From the NCBI GenBank assembly GCA_003339415.1, contig PDHQ01000158.1:1-64000 (forward strand): DNA of 64,000 nucleotides. Reading direction: 5' to 3'. Of this stretch, positions 1 through 11,405 are shown piece by piece. Each line of letters starts with the position of its first letter. The stretch's first letter is position 1. Below the pieces are notes generated by a model. The model was not told the origin of the DNA. It ran no database searches and saw only the letters and a program-made list of their open reading frames with translations. This DNA comes from Ophiocordyceps camponoti-saundersi (nom. inval.) (taxonomy: Eukaryota > Ascomycota > Sordariomycetes > Hypocreales > Ophiocordycipitaceae). Position numbers and translations under genes: made by a program.

Positions 1-2330
1 TTTAACTCGTACTAAAATAGCTTATATTTTTATAGTTAGTATAAATCCTTAATTTAAATTCGTTTCCTAATATATAGTGTTTAAATTCTTTAATTACTTT
101 AATAATAGCTAAAAATTCTTTATTATAAATAGGATAATTAATTTCTAAATCTAATTAAAAGCGTCGGTTTCTAAAATTAAAAGCTGTTTCGAATTATAAG
201 CTATTAGTATAGGTGCTAAGATTAGCTTTTCTTTAAGGAAATTAAAAGCTATATTAGCTTCTTCGGTCTACTTAAAAGGTTCTTTTTTAGCTATTTTTAT
301 TACTATTAATATAGAAATAATTATATTAGAAAAGTTTTTAATAAACTTTCTATAATAATTATAATAACTTATAAATTACTATATATTTTTAATTAATTTA
401 GGTATAGGCTAGTTTTTTAAAAGTTCTAATTTACTAGGGTTTATTTTAATATTATAAGGGGTTATAATAGTGCTTAGAAATTTAACTTTTTTAGAAAAGA
501 ATTTACATTTCTTAGGATTAATATATAATTTAGCTTTTCGTAAAGCTTCTAATACCTTTTTTTAAGTAAACTTTATATTCTTCTAAAAAATCTAAAAATA
601 TAATAATATTATCTAAATAAGCCGTAGTAAATATATTTAAATAATCTCTTAGAATATAATTTATATATTTTTAAAAAGTAGCGGGGCTATTATATAGTCC
701 TAAGGGTAATATTAAATATTTATAGCTTCTATATCTAGTTCCGAAGGCTATTTTATATTCGTCTCCTTCCGCTATTCGTATTTAGTAATAAGCTAATTTT
801 AAATCTAGCTTAGTAAAATACTATTTCTAGCTTAGTCTATCTTTTAACTTTATAATTAAAAGTATTAGCGTTTTATCTTTAATAGTATCGTTATTTAATT
901 TTCGATAGTTAATTACGGGTTTTAATTTATCTTTTTCTTTACCTAATTTATTAGTAAAGGTAACAGGAGCTTTATAAAAGCTTTTAGAAGGTCTTATATA
1001 TCCCTTTTTAATTTATTCTTCTAGATATTCCTTTAATACTTATAGTTATTTTTCATTACTATTATAAATTCGTATAAATCGAGGTTCCGAATTAAGCTTT
1101 AATTTAATTTTATAATCTTATAGGCTTCTTTTAAGTAAAGTATTATCCGGGGGTTCTTTAAATATATCTAAGAACTCTTCTAGAATTTCTATAAGTATTA
1201 ATTTATAGCGTTTTAATTTTTTTTTAGAATAAGAAGCTATTTCTTCTTTATAATCTACGCTAGAAATAGCAGCTAACGTAGTAGTAGTATAAGGCGTTTT
1301 ATTATAGATTTTATTACTTTTTACTTTATTATAAAGTTTTTACTTATAATAATTATATTTATTTCTTATAGTAAATTTCTAATTATTATTAAAGAAGTTT
1401 TTCCTTTCTTTAATCTCTTTAATTAAACTATTCTTATTATTCGGGCTTCTTGCCTCTTTAAAATTTCTTAAGCTAAATCTTTTATAAAGATTTCCTAAGG
1501 CGTTATTAAACCTAGTATTTTCTTTTCTATTTATATAATTATAATAAGGTCGACTTTTATTATAACTATTTATATTCGATCGTTTATTCTTATAATAATT
1601 GTTTTTTATAAATTTAGATTACTTATTTTTTACGCTTAACTTACTTTTATTAGTATTTTTAGAAATCTTATAATAAGGCTTCTTACTGTTATTATAATTA
1701 TACCTTCTCAGTTTATTTTTCCTTCTAAAAACCGTTCGATTATTTTTACTAGTATTACTAATAGAAGTACTAGATATTAAATAATCGTTTATAAATTTAA
1801 CTTAGCCGGTTTTCTAGTTAATTTATAGATTATATTTATAAAGAAAAGGATAACCTAATATTATATTATATTCTACTATTTTAAAAATATCGAAGGTATC
1901 GGTAAAAGTATAAGGTCCTATTTTAAATTTAAAGTAATTAGTTTCGTATAAAATTAATCCCTTATTAAACTAAAAATTAAATCCTTTAGCGTTTTTTACT
2001 ATACTAAGCTTTTTCTTTTTTATATAGCTTAAATTTAGACGTTTTATAGCTATAGGTAAAATATAATTACTAGCAGCTCCGCTATCTATAAAGGTAATTA
2101 CTTTTTTTCCTTTATATCTTAAAGTAAAGGTTAGTTTAGAAATAGGGATTTTAGTATTATTAGTTTTAATAGTAATAGTATTAATACTTTATAATTTAGG
2201 ATAGTTATAATAACGCCTTTCCGTTCCTAAATCCTTACTAAAATCCTTATTTTTATTAGTTATACTTTTATTTACCCTTCTTAAATAGAGGCTTTCCCTT
2301 TTCCCTTAAGGTTTTCTTTAAATTCCTCGG
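1..2330 (-). pseudogene. gypsy-1 pol fossil: retropepsin and reverse transcriptase
   Basis: Minus-strand reading gives FIDSGAASNYIL at about 2060-2095; the protease catalytic DSGA (2075-2086) is still intact. Further on, TKLDLKLAYY (about 800-830) and LPLGLYNSPATF (about 677-712) match the gypsy reverse-transcriptase blocks, the latter ending in a CAA-to-TAA stop. The catalytic YLDD appears as YLDN (608-619) because GATGAT became GATAAT. The remaining blocks carry many in-frame stops. This is a non-coding relic; family assignment is firm, exact limits are not. Confidence 0.8.
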
Positions 2331-3479
2331 GCTACGTTAGGAAATCCTACCTTATAAGGCTATTTTCTTCGGTAAGGGATCTGTTTCCGATAAGTCCTTT
2401 TATTAATAATTCCCTTATAAAGGTAATTATAGCCTAAATCGTATCTAATTCGATACTAAGAATTCGGGGTTAAAAATCGTAGTTATTTCCCTTATTTTCC
2501 TTAAGAATCTTATAATTAGTTTCCCTATTAAGAAGGAATTCTATTTCTTTAATAAAGAATCTTTCGTTAATAAAGCCGGCTTCCTTATAAAAAGTTAGTA
2601 AGGATAGGTAATAATTAATATTCTATTTTTCCTATAAGTAAAAATCGCAGTCCTTATTATAGTAAAATTACTAGCTAAGATTATAGTACGCTTACTTATA
2701 CTTATCGAAGAATTCTTCTAGGTAACTTAAGTGTTAGAATAATTCGTTATAAGGAAGGCAGCTATTATTTTTCTAGTCTTCGAATTCCTTTAAAATTAAT
2801 TCTTTTATTTTAATAAAATACTATATTTTTTCATCTTCTTCTTTACTATCGGTTTCGATAGTATAAAGATATTCTACTATAAAAAGGGGTAATTCTTCTT
2901 TTTCCTTCTTAATTTTATCTTCTAGAATAAGGCTATCCTCTCTTTCTAAGATAGGTTCGTAATCTTCCCTTATTCCGTTAAGGTTATTAATATAGTTATT
3001 AAAACTAAAGGTTAAAATAGAGTTTTCCGAAAGGCTATACTAGCTAGGTAAATTAGAATAATAAGGAATCGGTTTGATTCCTCTTTATTATACTTTAAAT
3101 TATTCTTCCGTAACCTACTTATAAGTTTTAAAAGGGTTATTTTCACCTAGTAAGTAAAACTCTTTTTCGGAATCGAATTCTATATTAGCTTCTAAAAAGC
3201 TTATAAGCTTTAGAAGCTTCTTCGTATTCCTAACCGTATTCTAGCTGTTTAGGAATAGCGTATTAGCTATAAGTTCCAGGTTATATTATTATCTTAATTT
3301 TTCTCGGAATTTATAAGCCTCTCGGTTTATATTATCCTCTTTTATCGGTAGTTTAAATTTTATACTGCGAATAGTATTCCGTTCCTTCCTATTTAAGCCT
3401 AGCTTATTATAAGTAGTAGCTAGGTAGGAAGAAATAACGTTAATCGTCTTACTATTCGTAGAAGAGGATTTTCCTATTC

Positions 3480-4260
3480 CTTTTCCTTTTCCCTATTTTT
3501 TAAAGTAGTTTTTTATAATATAGCCTTCTTTATTATAAAAGAAGTAGATAATAAGCTTCGAGGATACTATATCTAAATTTATAAGGTCTCCTCGATTAGC
3601 GTAATTTTTCTTATATTTTTTATTACCTTTATTAATATAAGAAGAGGTATTCTTACTTCCTTATTTTTACTACTTTCTTTTAAAAAGTTAATTATCGATT
3701 TTAATAGCAGAAGCTATATAAGTAGATAATTCTTTAAGCTAGTCTTGCTTATATAATTCGTCTTTAACTTCGTCTTTTAATCCTTCGTAAAAAATAGCTA
3801 TAAGGGCTTCGTCTTCCTAGTTTAACTTACTAGTTATTTATCTAAATTTAATAGCGTAGTTAGAAGCAGCCCCTTTTTACCGTAAGGTCCTTAATTTATA
3901 CTTTATAGTTCTAACTTCGTCTTGCTAGCCGAAGACTTCCCTTAGTTTTTCTTTAAATTAATTAAAACTAGTAAAAATAAGCTCCGTTTCTTCTTCCTAA
4001 TTATCCGTAAGTCCTAAATAATTCCTTAGTATAAGTTCGAACTAGTTTAAAGCTATACCTTCTAAGTATATAGAAGTATAAATTACCTTTATAAGTTCGT
4101 TATAAAAGGCGGAGGAATAAAGCTTAAAGTAAGCTTTAATATTAGTTAAGAACGCTTATAAATCGTTATCTTTCCCGCTATAATATTTAGGTTTTAGGAC
4201 CTTACTAATATCTATAATAGGTCTAGGATTAGTAGTAGTATAGGGGGGTGCAGGGGAGGT
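3480..4260 (-). pseudogene. gypsy-1 gag fossil with zinc knuckle
   Basis: At 3505-3546 the minus strand reads YFFYNKEGYIIKNY, which is a CX2CX4HX4C zinc knuckle in which all three Cys and the His have become Tyr (TGT/TGC to TAT/TAC, CAT/CAC to TAT/TAC). Sequence to the right (to about 4260) is presumed capsid region because it lies 5' of the knuckle on the coding strand; no individual capsid motif was recognised. Many stops; not translatable. Confidence 0.65.
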
Positions 4261-4937
4261 TATATTAGATATATTATATACTACTAGGTAGCGCCGCTTA
4301 TTTCCTAATTAGGAAAGAAAAAAGTGGATTTTTACCTTTTATTTCTGTGGAGATATATATAATTAAAAAAGTACTGTTTTTCTATTTTTCTATTTTTCTA
4401 AGAAAAGAATTCTTTAGCACACTCTCTTCTTATTCTTCGTACCTATAAGGTAGTTATAGTAGTAAAGAAGCTTTTAACGTGTTACGGATTATACCTATTA
4501 TAGATTATACTTATAATTACCTAATCTTACCTATAGCCCTTAATCTAAGCTTCTAAAGATAAAAAGAGAAAAGGGGTAATAAGAAGGTAAGGGGCTTTAC
4601 TTACTTTAACCGGGCAGTAAGTAGCTAGAATAGGAAATTTATAAAGTATAAATAAGTAAGAACTTCCTAAATAGGAATATCTTATAAGGTAGGGGAAGGT
4701 TATAAAGAGTAGGCTTTTAAGGTGTAAATTATTTAAATTTAAAGCTTAAAGAAGAAGGAAAGGAAAGACCCTTTAAGGAAAGGAAGCCTTCCTTTTATAG
4801 TTTTCCTTCTCTAAGAAACTATCTAATTATATAAGCTAGCTAGAAAGCTATAAAATACCGTAAAAGCTTTATATTATAAATATACTAGCGAATAGAATAG
4901 CTTTATCTTATTCTATTTACTTCTATTATATTCTTTT
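4261..4937. other. AT-rich stretch, possible 5' LTR/leader of gypsy-1
   Basis: No gene. The segment about 4482-4865 begins with TGTTACGGATT on the plus strand and ends near an ACCGTAA, so the two ends form a short inverted pair like LTR ends; it sits where the 5' LTR of the minus-strand gypsy-1 should be. The second LTR lies outside the window, so the assignment is weak. The last 50 bases (from about 4885) match the tandem repeat at 10912-11120, into which gypsy-2 inserted. Confidence 0.35.
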
Positions 4938-5286
4938 TATTATAGCTTATAAGTGCGTTAAGTGAATAATAGTATTAGCACTATAAATAAAGATTCTAAG
5001 CTAAGGAGAGAAGAGAGAAAAAGAGGAAAAACTCTCGTAGGCGGAATCTTAGTAGAATAGATAAAAGTATATACTAGTAAGGATAGGAAAGGGTATAGAA
5101 ATCTGCTTAGAAATCCTAGTAATTTCCGGGTAAGTAAATAGTTATATTTCCTAGTAATTTCCCTTAAGGTTTTTCTAGGTAGTTTTATAATAAAGATTTC
5201 TAAGGTTACGTAAGGTTTTATTAGAAATCCTCGGAAATTACTATAAAAGATATAAGGAAATCTAAAAGGAAATTTAGCGCGTAATA
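4938..5286 (-). repeat. gypsy-2 3' LTR
   Basis: 349-bp direct repeat of 10557-10906 with scattered C/T and G/A differences. Its outer end on the minus strand has become TATTAC where the other copy keeps TGTTAC. Bounded on the left by the target duplicate CTTTT. Confidence 0.88.
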
Positions 5287-8200
5287 CTACCCCCTAATAA
5301 AGGTCTTAATATACTTATTAAAACTAGTAATAGTAACTACGCACCTAAGCTTTAAGGGAAATTATAATATTATCTTAGTTATTATCCTTATAATTATAAT
5401 TTATAGCGGCGGCCTTAATTTAGTATTAGAGATTAACTAGTAAGCTAGCAGTATCTAAAAAGCGGTAGTAAAATTCCTTAAGGGCTATTAGTATATAACG
5501 GAAATTCCTAGCTAGATATTATATCTTATTAAAGTTATAGCTATATTATTAAACTTAATACTCTAACTAGCGGCGTTATTTAGTAGCGTAAAATATAAGG
5601 ATTTTATTAACTTTTTACTTTAATATATTATCGATATTTTTAAGCTTAGCTAGGGGCTTATTTTATCTAAGTAAGGGATCTATAATAGCTTTCTAGAAAC
5701 GATTAGCGTAAAATAAGTTTATTATCTAATAATTACTTAGAAAGTTAAGGATATAGCTATAGCTTTATTCCTTAATAATTATAAAAAGTTTAAACTATTA
5801 TACGTTAAGGCGCGTAGTTAGTATAGTAATTATAAAACCTTTACGGCTAAGGAATACCTAATTACTAACTAAGAAATTTACTAGGCGGCGTTTCTTATTA
5901 GCTCGGGCTTTTTACTAGCTTTACGCTTTCGCGGCCGTAGCTTAAGCTTACTATTATACTCTTTACGCTTAAGCGATAAGTTTATAGGTAATAGTAATAA
6001 GGCCTAAGGCCCTCGAGGTAATTAGAGGGCTAAAAAGCGAAAGGGGGTTTCGTATATTTTTACTAAGGGCGATTATAAGCGGTGCTATACTAATTAACGT
6101 ATACTATAATAAGTTATACGTAAAATCTAAAATAAGAAAAAACGCGCTTTAATTATCTTATCGCTTATTTACGTAAAACTAAAGCTTTTAGTTTAAATAT
6201 TAGTTAGTTACTTTTACGCTATTTTATATTTAAGGGTAAAGGGCGCTATTACGATAATACTTAATATTAGTTAGCTAGTTAATTTTTTAAAGAAATCTTA
6301 AAATAAATAGGCCGGCGTTATTAGTAATCTATATATCTAATATACCTAAGAAATAATAAAAGTATTAGAAATAGTATCTTATAAGCACCTTAGCTATATT
6401 ATTTTTCTTATTAAGTAACGTAGCGATAATCTTACTTAACTTATAAATAAAAGTCTAAATATAGTTATACTCGAAGTAGTCTTTTAATATTATTTTCCTA
6501 TTATAAATAATATACTCCTAAACGGAAGTTAAAATAGGTAAGGGGTATAGTAAACTTAGGGTCTTATCTTATAATATTTTATTCCTTTAATATTTATAAT
6601 AGTTATAGATAAACCGGCGAATATCTCGCTTTATCCTAAGCTAATAGTAGCTTTATTAAAGTATTTAGGTAATCTTATTCTATCCCCTATAAGCGAAGAT
6701 AGTTAGTTTATATATATTCCGAATTAAGGCGGTGCGGAGGAAGAAACGCTACTAGCTATTTTACTTAGGGATAATAAGGAGATTACTATAAAATCTAAAG
6801 TTCTAGTTCGCGTTCTCCTTTTAAATTAATTATACTAACTCCGCCCTTAATAGGATAGAGTTTTCTACTAAGCGGACTAAGGTAATTATAGGAGATAAGG
6901 TTAGGGATTTAAATTTAAAGCTATTTAGGGAAATTATAGCTAAAATCCTTTCCTTTTTCTTATAAGCTTTTACTATTAGAAGCTTAGCTATTTTCTATAA
7001 GAGTATATCCGCAGCTATATTTAGCTAGCTAGGCTAGTATAAGAAATAGATATCGAATTAAGTAATAAAATTAAACTATTAAACTTAATAGATAAAGAGT
7101 AGCCTTTTCGTTATAAAATAAATTAAAGCTTTATAATCTATAATTATATTAAATTTCTAGCTAAGTAGCTTTAAGTAGAAGTTTTTAAAGTTTTATATAA
7201 TAGCGAGGAGTTCGCGGTCCTAAATTAAGTAAGTATACTTAGCGGGGTTTATTATCTTTAAGAAAAAGCTTATAAGCTTCTATATCTAATTATCTTACTA
7301 TTATTAAAATATACTAGCGGTAATATTCTAAAAAGCGTTAGTCTTAAAGTAAGTTAGGAGTTTTAGGCGGAAAAAGGTAAGTACTAAGGCTTATATAGCT
7401 AGCTTCTTTATTTTATTAAAAGCCTCCTTTTATTCTAGTCCGAGCTTAAAAGCGGTATCTTTCTTAAAAAGGCGGTTTAGGGGCTTAGCCGTAATATTTA
7501 TATAGTAATAAAAAATCCTAATAAAGTTATAAAGTTTTATAAATAAGCGGATAGCTTTATAATCTTAAAAGTTTTCGAACTTCTAATTTTAAATTACTTA
7601 TACCTTATAAGGGTTTATATTAATTCCTTAGCTTATATATAATATTATACTAAGGTAGTCGATTTCTATAATATTAAACTTCGATTTTTAGATATCCCCT
7701 TATAAGTTAGCTTAGTATAGGCGCTAGATTATTTCTTAGTATTCCTCTTAATATTCCGCTTCTTTACTATTTAAGTAAATTAATATATTATCGGCGTATA
7801 TACTTATATAATAGTTAAGGAGGTTATAAAGCTAAGCGTTAATAAAGTTCTAAAACTAAGTAAGCTTTACCTTAAGGCTAAATAGGAGGATAAGCTAGCG
7901 GAATATACCGAACCTTATATAGAAAGCTATAAAATACTTAGAGTTAGGGTTAAGATATAAGCGATAAAATACTTAAATTATATTAATCTTCGAGAAACGC
8001 CTCGCTTTTTAGTAGCTAAATACTATACCTTCTAAAAAAGGAGTAAGCGAAATTTAACTTTTTAAGTAATTATTTATCTATTAGTAATTAATATAAAAGC
8101 GCCGGGCCGTTAAGTATAGCTTTAGCGTAAAGAAAATAAAGGCAGCGTAAGAACTAGTATTTAGCTTAATAAACTTAATCTTAAGTAAGTAGTTAATAGT

Positions 8201-8900
8201 TTCCTTCTCTAGTAGTAAGTATTTTACGAGCGTTTTATAGAAAAGGGGTCTTACTAAGTTTAGGGGCTTCTTAAGTTTTAAAATAATATTATAGCTAAGT
8301 TAAAAACTAGCTAAAATATAAGCTTTCTTTTTATTAAAAAATCTTTTAAGATATATAAAGGCTAGAGGAATTATATTATATATATAAGCGATATACTTAA
8401 GTTCTTCTCCTTAAGGGAATAAGATTTCCTATCTTATATATATATAGCTAGCTAAGCTTAACTTCGTAACTATAATTAAGTTAAGGTTATTTTCTAATTT
8501 TATAAAAATTATAAGTATTAATAAGGTTATCGCTTTTTATTATATTTAGCGGGGGTTTTATTATACTTAATAGATAAATTACTCTCTTAAAGCTTCCTTA
8601 TTTATATTATTAGTTTCTAAGTTATTTTAGGTTAAGGTCTAAGCTTACTTTTTCTTCTTTATAAGCTAAATAAAGTTATTTTTTTTCCGCGAACGCTAAA
8701 AGATCTAATACTTACGCTTATCTTAATAGAGAAAATAGTTCTAGCGCTTAGCGTCCGCTTAGATAGCTAAATTTAAATTTCCGGAAAAAGGGGGCTTTTT
8801 TAATAATAAGATTAAGGGCAAGTATTTAGCGAAGGCGGGTAAGTTATTTAGCTAAACTAGTTTCTAAGCCGCGTAGTTAAGTAATAGTCTCTTTTTAGCT
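5287..8900 (-). pseudogene. gypsy-2 pol fossil: RT, RNase H region, integrase
   Basis: Minus-strand frames give IAFYIRFGIF and, further on, IYADNILIYLNSKEAE (YADD altered to YADN at 7788-7799) followed by INPYKVQ-like and LFIKLYNFIR-like blocks typical of the gypsy connection region. At about 6230-6650 the same strand reads DIRRFIYNYYKYQRNK, YKLSKIIATL and ITNNAGLFI, which align to the gypsy integrase zinc-binding region and catalytic core. The left ~0.9 kb (5287-6230) should hold the integrase C-terminus but shows nothing I can name. The right limit is approximate. Confidence 0.75.
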
Positions 8901-9339
8901 ATCTAAAATAAACTAATAAAAAGGTCCTAAGCGTAGTTAGTTACTTAATAGATTTCCTAAGGAAAATACTATCTATTAATTACTAAGGTAATAATTAAGT
9001 ACTCGCGGACTATATTAGCTTAGCGGCCTTAGAAATTTATAAGGGGGACGGGACGGATAAGGATAAATTTAGCACTAAGTCGCTTTATTACTTATTTCGT
9101 AAAATAGTAACTAACTAAGAGATAGGTATTTACTTTAGTATTATATAAAATAAAGGTATAAAAAGTAATATTATTAACTTAAACTTAACTATTAATAGTA
9201 AATAACTTTCCTATTTTCTATCTTATATACGATATTTTTAGGACTATTAAAAAGCCTTATAATAGTCTTATTCTTTTCTTAAATTAGAGTTATCTAATTA
9301 AATAAAATCGGGCGGGGGTATCTAAACTCTAAAAACTCT

Positions 9340-10556
9340 CTTTATTTTTTATTAGTTAAGGTAGTCCTTAGCTATATAGCCTTTCTTACTATAAGTAAAA
9401 TAAATACTATTTTCCTAATAAACTTTCTTTTTATTTTTACTTAGGGGCTAGCTTTTCTAAATTATAATTATAGTCTTTTTTTATATAGTTAAAATAGTCT
9501 TATCGACTTATTAGGATTTTTAAGCGATTTTATAGCGGGTAAACTCTTTCTTCTTATAAAATATAGCGTTTTTTATATACTTATAAAACTCCTTATATAT
9601 TATATATAAATCTTTAGTTTTCGTAAGAAAGCTTATATTAAAGTTAGCGGGTAGATAGTTTTAAAGCGTATACTTAATATAAGCTAAGAGGATTTAGGTC
9701 TTAGCTATAAGGTAATTAAACTTTATAAAGAACTCCTAAATTTCCTATTAGCTATTTAAGGAGTAGTTTAGTTTACGAAGCTAATTTATAACTTTAGCGA
9801 ACTTATTCGGGTTTCTATAAGCGGACTTTAAGTATTATATTATCTTAGCTAATTTAGAAAAAAAGTATTTTTCTAAGTTATACTAAGTTTCTAAAAGTTA
9901 GTAAGCTTTTCTTTCTAAGGTATAAAATAAAATACTTATCCTATCTTACTTATTACGGAAAGTTATCTTATTAGATCTTATCTTATCTTTTAAGTTTATA
10001 AGGAAAGTACTAAAATTTTCTTTTTTTTTAAGAATTTACTTATCTCCTTATAGCGAATTTTTATAAAATTAGAATAGAAGGGGTTTAGTTATCTTATTAA
10101 GGTAACTAGCGTAAAGATATTCTAAGCAGCTTTCCTAATTAAAATAAACGCTTTTTTACTAATCTTAAACGCTATTAATATTTCTTAACGGGTCTTTTCT
10201 ATATCTAAGTTTTAATTTTTCTAAGTTAACTAACTTTAAAGTTCCGCGATCTATGCTTATAGTTACGTTATCTCTATACGCTACTTTTATAATATAATCG
10301 TATTAGTAATACTCTAAAAGGAGGTAGCTATAGTTATAGTTTAGTTTTTTTCGGAACCTTATTTTATTATAAAGTTAAGCGTCTCTAAGGCGAGTCTTTT
10401 TAATCGCTTAAAAGTTTAGTTAGGGGCTTTAAATATACGTTTTAGGGCCGGTTATAATCTAATTATATATAAGGTTTTTTCTATTCTTTACGGGGGACGT
10501 AAGAGTAAAATATATACTTTTTAATCGCTCGCTAGTAAAAAGGGAGCTTAGAATAG
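9340..10556 (-). pseudogene. gypsy-2 gag fossil and leader
   Basis: At 9361-9402 the minus strand reads YFTYSKKGYIAKDY: a CX2CX4HX4C zinc knuckle with every Cys and the His turned to Tyr. The rest up to the right LTR matches, over about 780 and 430 bp, the two halves of the broken second copy (11406-12208 and 14071-14535), which supports this as a real element segment. Stops throughout. Confidence 0.7.
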
Positions 10557-10906
10557 TATTATAGCTTATAAGTACGTTTAGTAAATAATAATATTAGCAC
10601 TATAAATAAAGATTCTAAGCTAAAGAGAGAAGAGAGAGAAAAGAGGAAAAACTCTCGTAAGCGGAATCTTAGTAGAATAAATAAAGGCACGTATTAGTAA
10701 GGATAGGAAAGGGTATAGAAATCTGCCTAGAAATCCTAGTAATTTCTAAGTAAGTAAATAGTTATATTTTCTAGTAATTTCCTTTAAGGTCTTTCCGGGT
10801 AGTTTTATAATAAGGATTTCCGGAGTTACGTAAGGTTTTATTAGAAATCCTTAGAAATTACCGTAAAAAATATAAGGAAATTTAAGAGGAAACCTAGCGC
10901 GTAACA
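10557..10906 (-). repeat. gypsy-2 5' LTR
   Basis: 350-bp direct repeat of 4938-5286; the minus strand starts TGTTACGCGCTAGG. It is followed by the target duplicate CTTTT at 10907-10911. A third, older copy of this LTR is split at 14536-14563 and 18070-18375. Confidence 0.88.
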
Positions 10907-11120
10907 CTTTTACTTTAAAATTAACTTTTAATTTTAAATCTACTATATCTCTTAGCGAATAGAATAGCTTTATCTTATTCTATTTACTTTTATTATATTC
11001 TTTTACTTTAAAATTAAATTCCTGCTTTAAAATTAACCTTTTAATTTTAAATCTACTATTTCTTTTAGCGAATAAAATAGCTTTATTCTATTCTATTTGC
11101 TTCTATTAGCTTTTAGGTTA
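10907..11120. repeat. AT-rich tandem repeat (~113-bp unit) that was the gypsy-2 target
   Basis: Blocks starting GCGAATAGAATAGC occur at 10955 and (as GCGAATAAAATAGC) 11068, each preceded by CTTTAAAATTAAC...TCTACTAT. The same block stands at about 4888-4937, left of gypsy-2, so the element split a run of at least three units. Origin of the repeat is unknown. From 11121 to 11405 nothing is recognisable. Confidence 0.6.
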
Positions 11121-11405
11121 ATAATAAATTATAATAGATAATTCTTTATTTATAATAGCTAATATTTCTTTCCGTTTTTAACCGTCTCTAACTGTTTTTC
11201 TTATCCTAAGAATTTTATTCGTTATTTTTATCTTTATTATCTTATCTTATTATTTAGTATTTAACCTTCTAAAGTTTAGCTATAATTTAAATACTAAATA
11301 CTAGTATTTTTACTTTATTATATAAAATATATTATTAAGCTATTTATATAATAAATACTGCTTATATAATAAGAATAGTACTTTTAACTATTATTTATAT
11401 TTTAG

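Larger units (their letters stand above)
1..4260 (-). mobile_element. Ty3/gypsy retrotransposon fossil (gypsy-1), runs off the left edge
   Basis: A minus-strand LTR retrotransposon destroyed by RIP-like mutation. Read on the minus strand the order is gag zinc knuckle (3505-3546), retropepsin (around 2075-2100), then reverse transcriptase (about 600-850); RNase H and integrase would lie left of the window. The order and the motifs fit Ty3/gypsy. Stops interrupt every frame. The stretch between the zinc knuckle and the protease (about 1.4 kb) could not be assigned. The right-hand limit is uncertain; a possible 5' LTR lies at about 4480-4865. Confidence 0.8.
4938..10906 (-). mobile_element. complete but RIP-mutated Ty3/gypsy element (gypsy-2)
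   Basis: Two direct LTRs (4938-5286 and 10557-10906) bound a 5.27-kb interior, and the whole is flanked by the 5-bp duplication CTTTT (4933-4937 and 10907-10911). Orientation is minus: gag knuckle at 9361-9402, reverse transcriptase near 7750-8050, integrase near 6230-6650, and a purine run (AGGGGGTAG on the minus strand) right beside the left, 3' LTR. RT before integrase means Ty3/gypsy, not copia. All frames carry stops, so the element is dead. Confidence 0.88.

Noticed and set aside
5330..6200. A plus-strand frame in the gypsy-2 3' region that looked partly protein-like
   Set aside because: Stop density is no lower than expected for such AT-rich DNA and no family likeness was found; the integrase lies on the other strand next to it.
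7788..7799. YADD-like motif first read as a Ty1/copia reverse transcriptase
   Set aside because: Flanking blocks (NSKEAE, connection region, integrase located after RT at 6230-6650) fit Ty3/gypsy, so copia was dropped.
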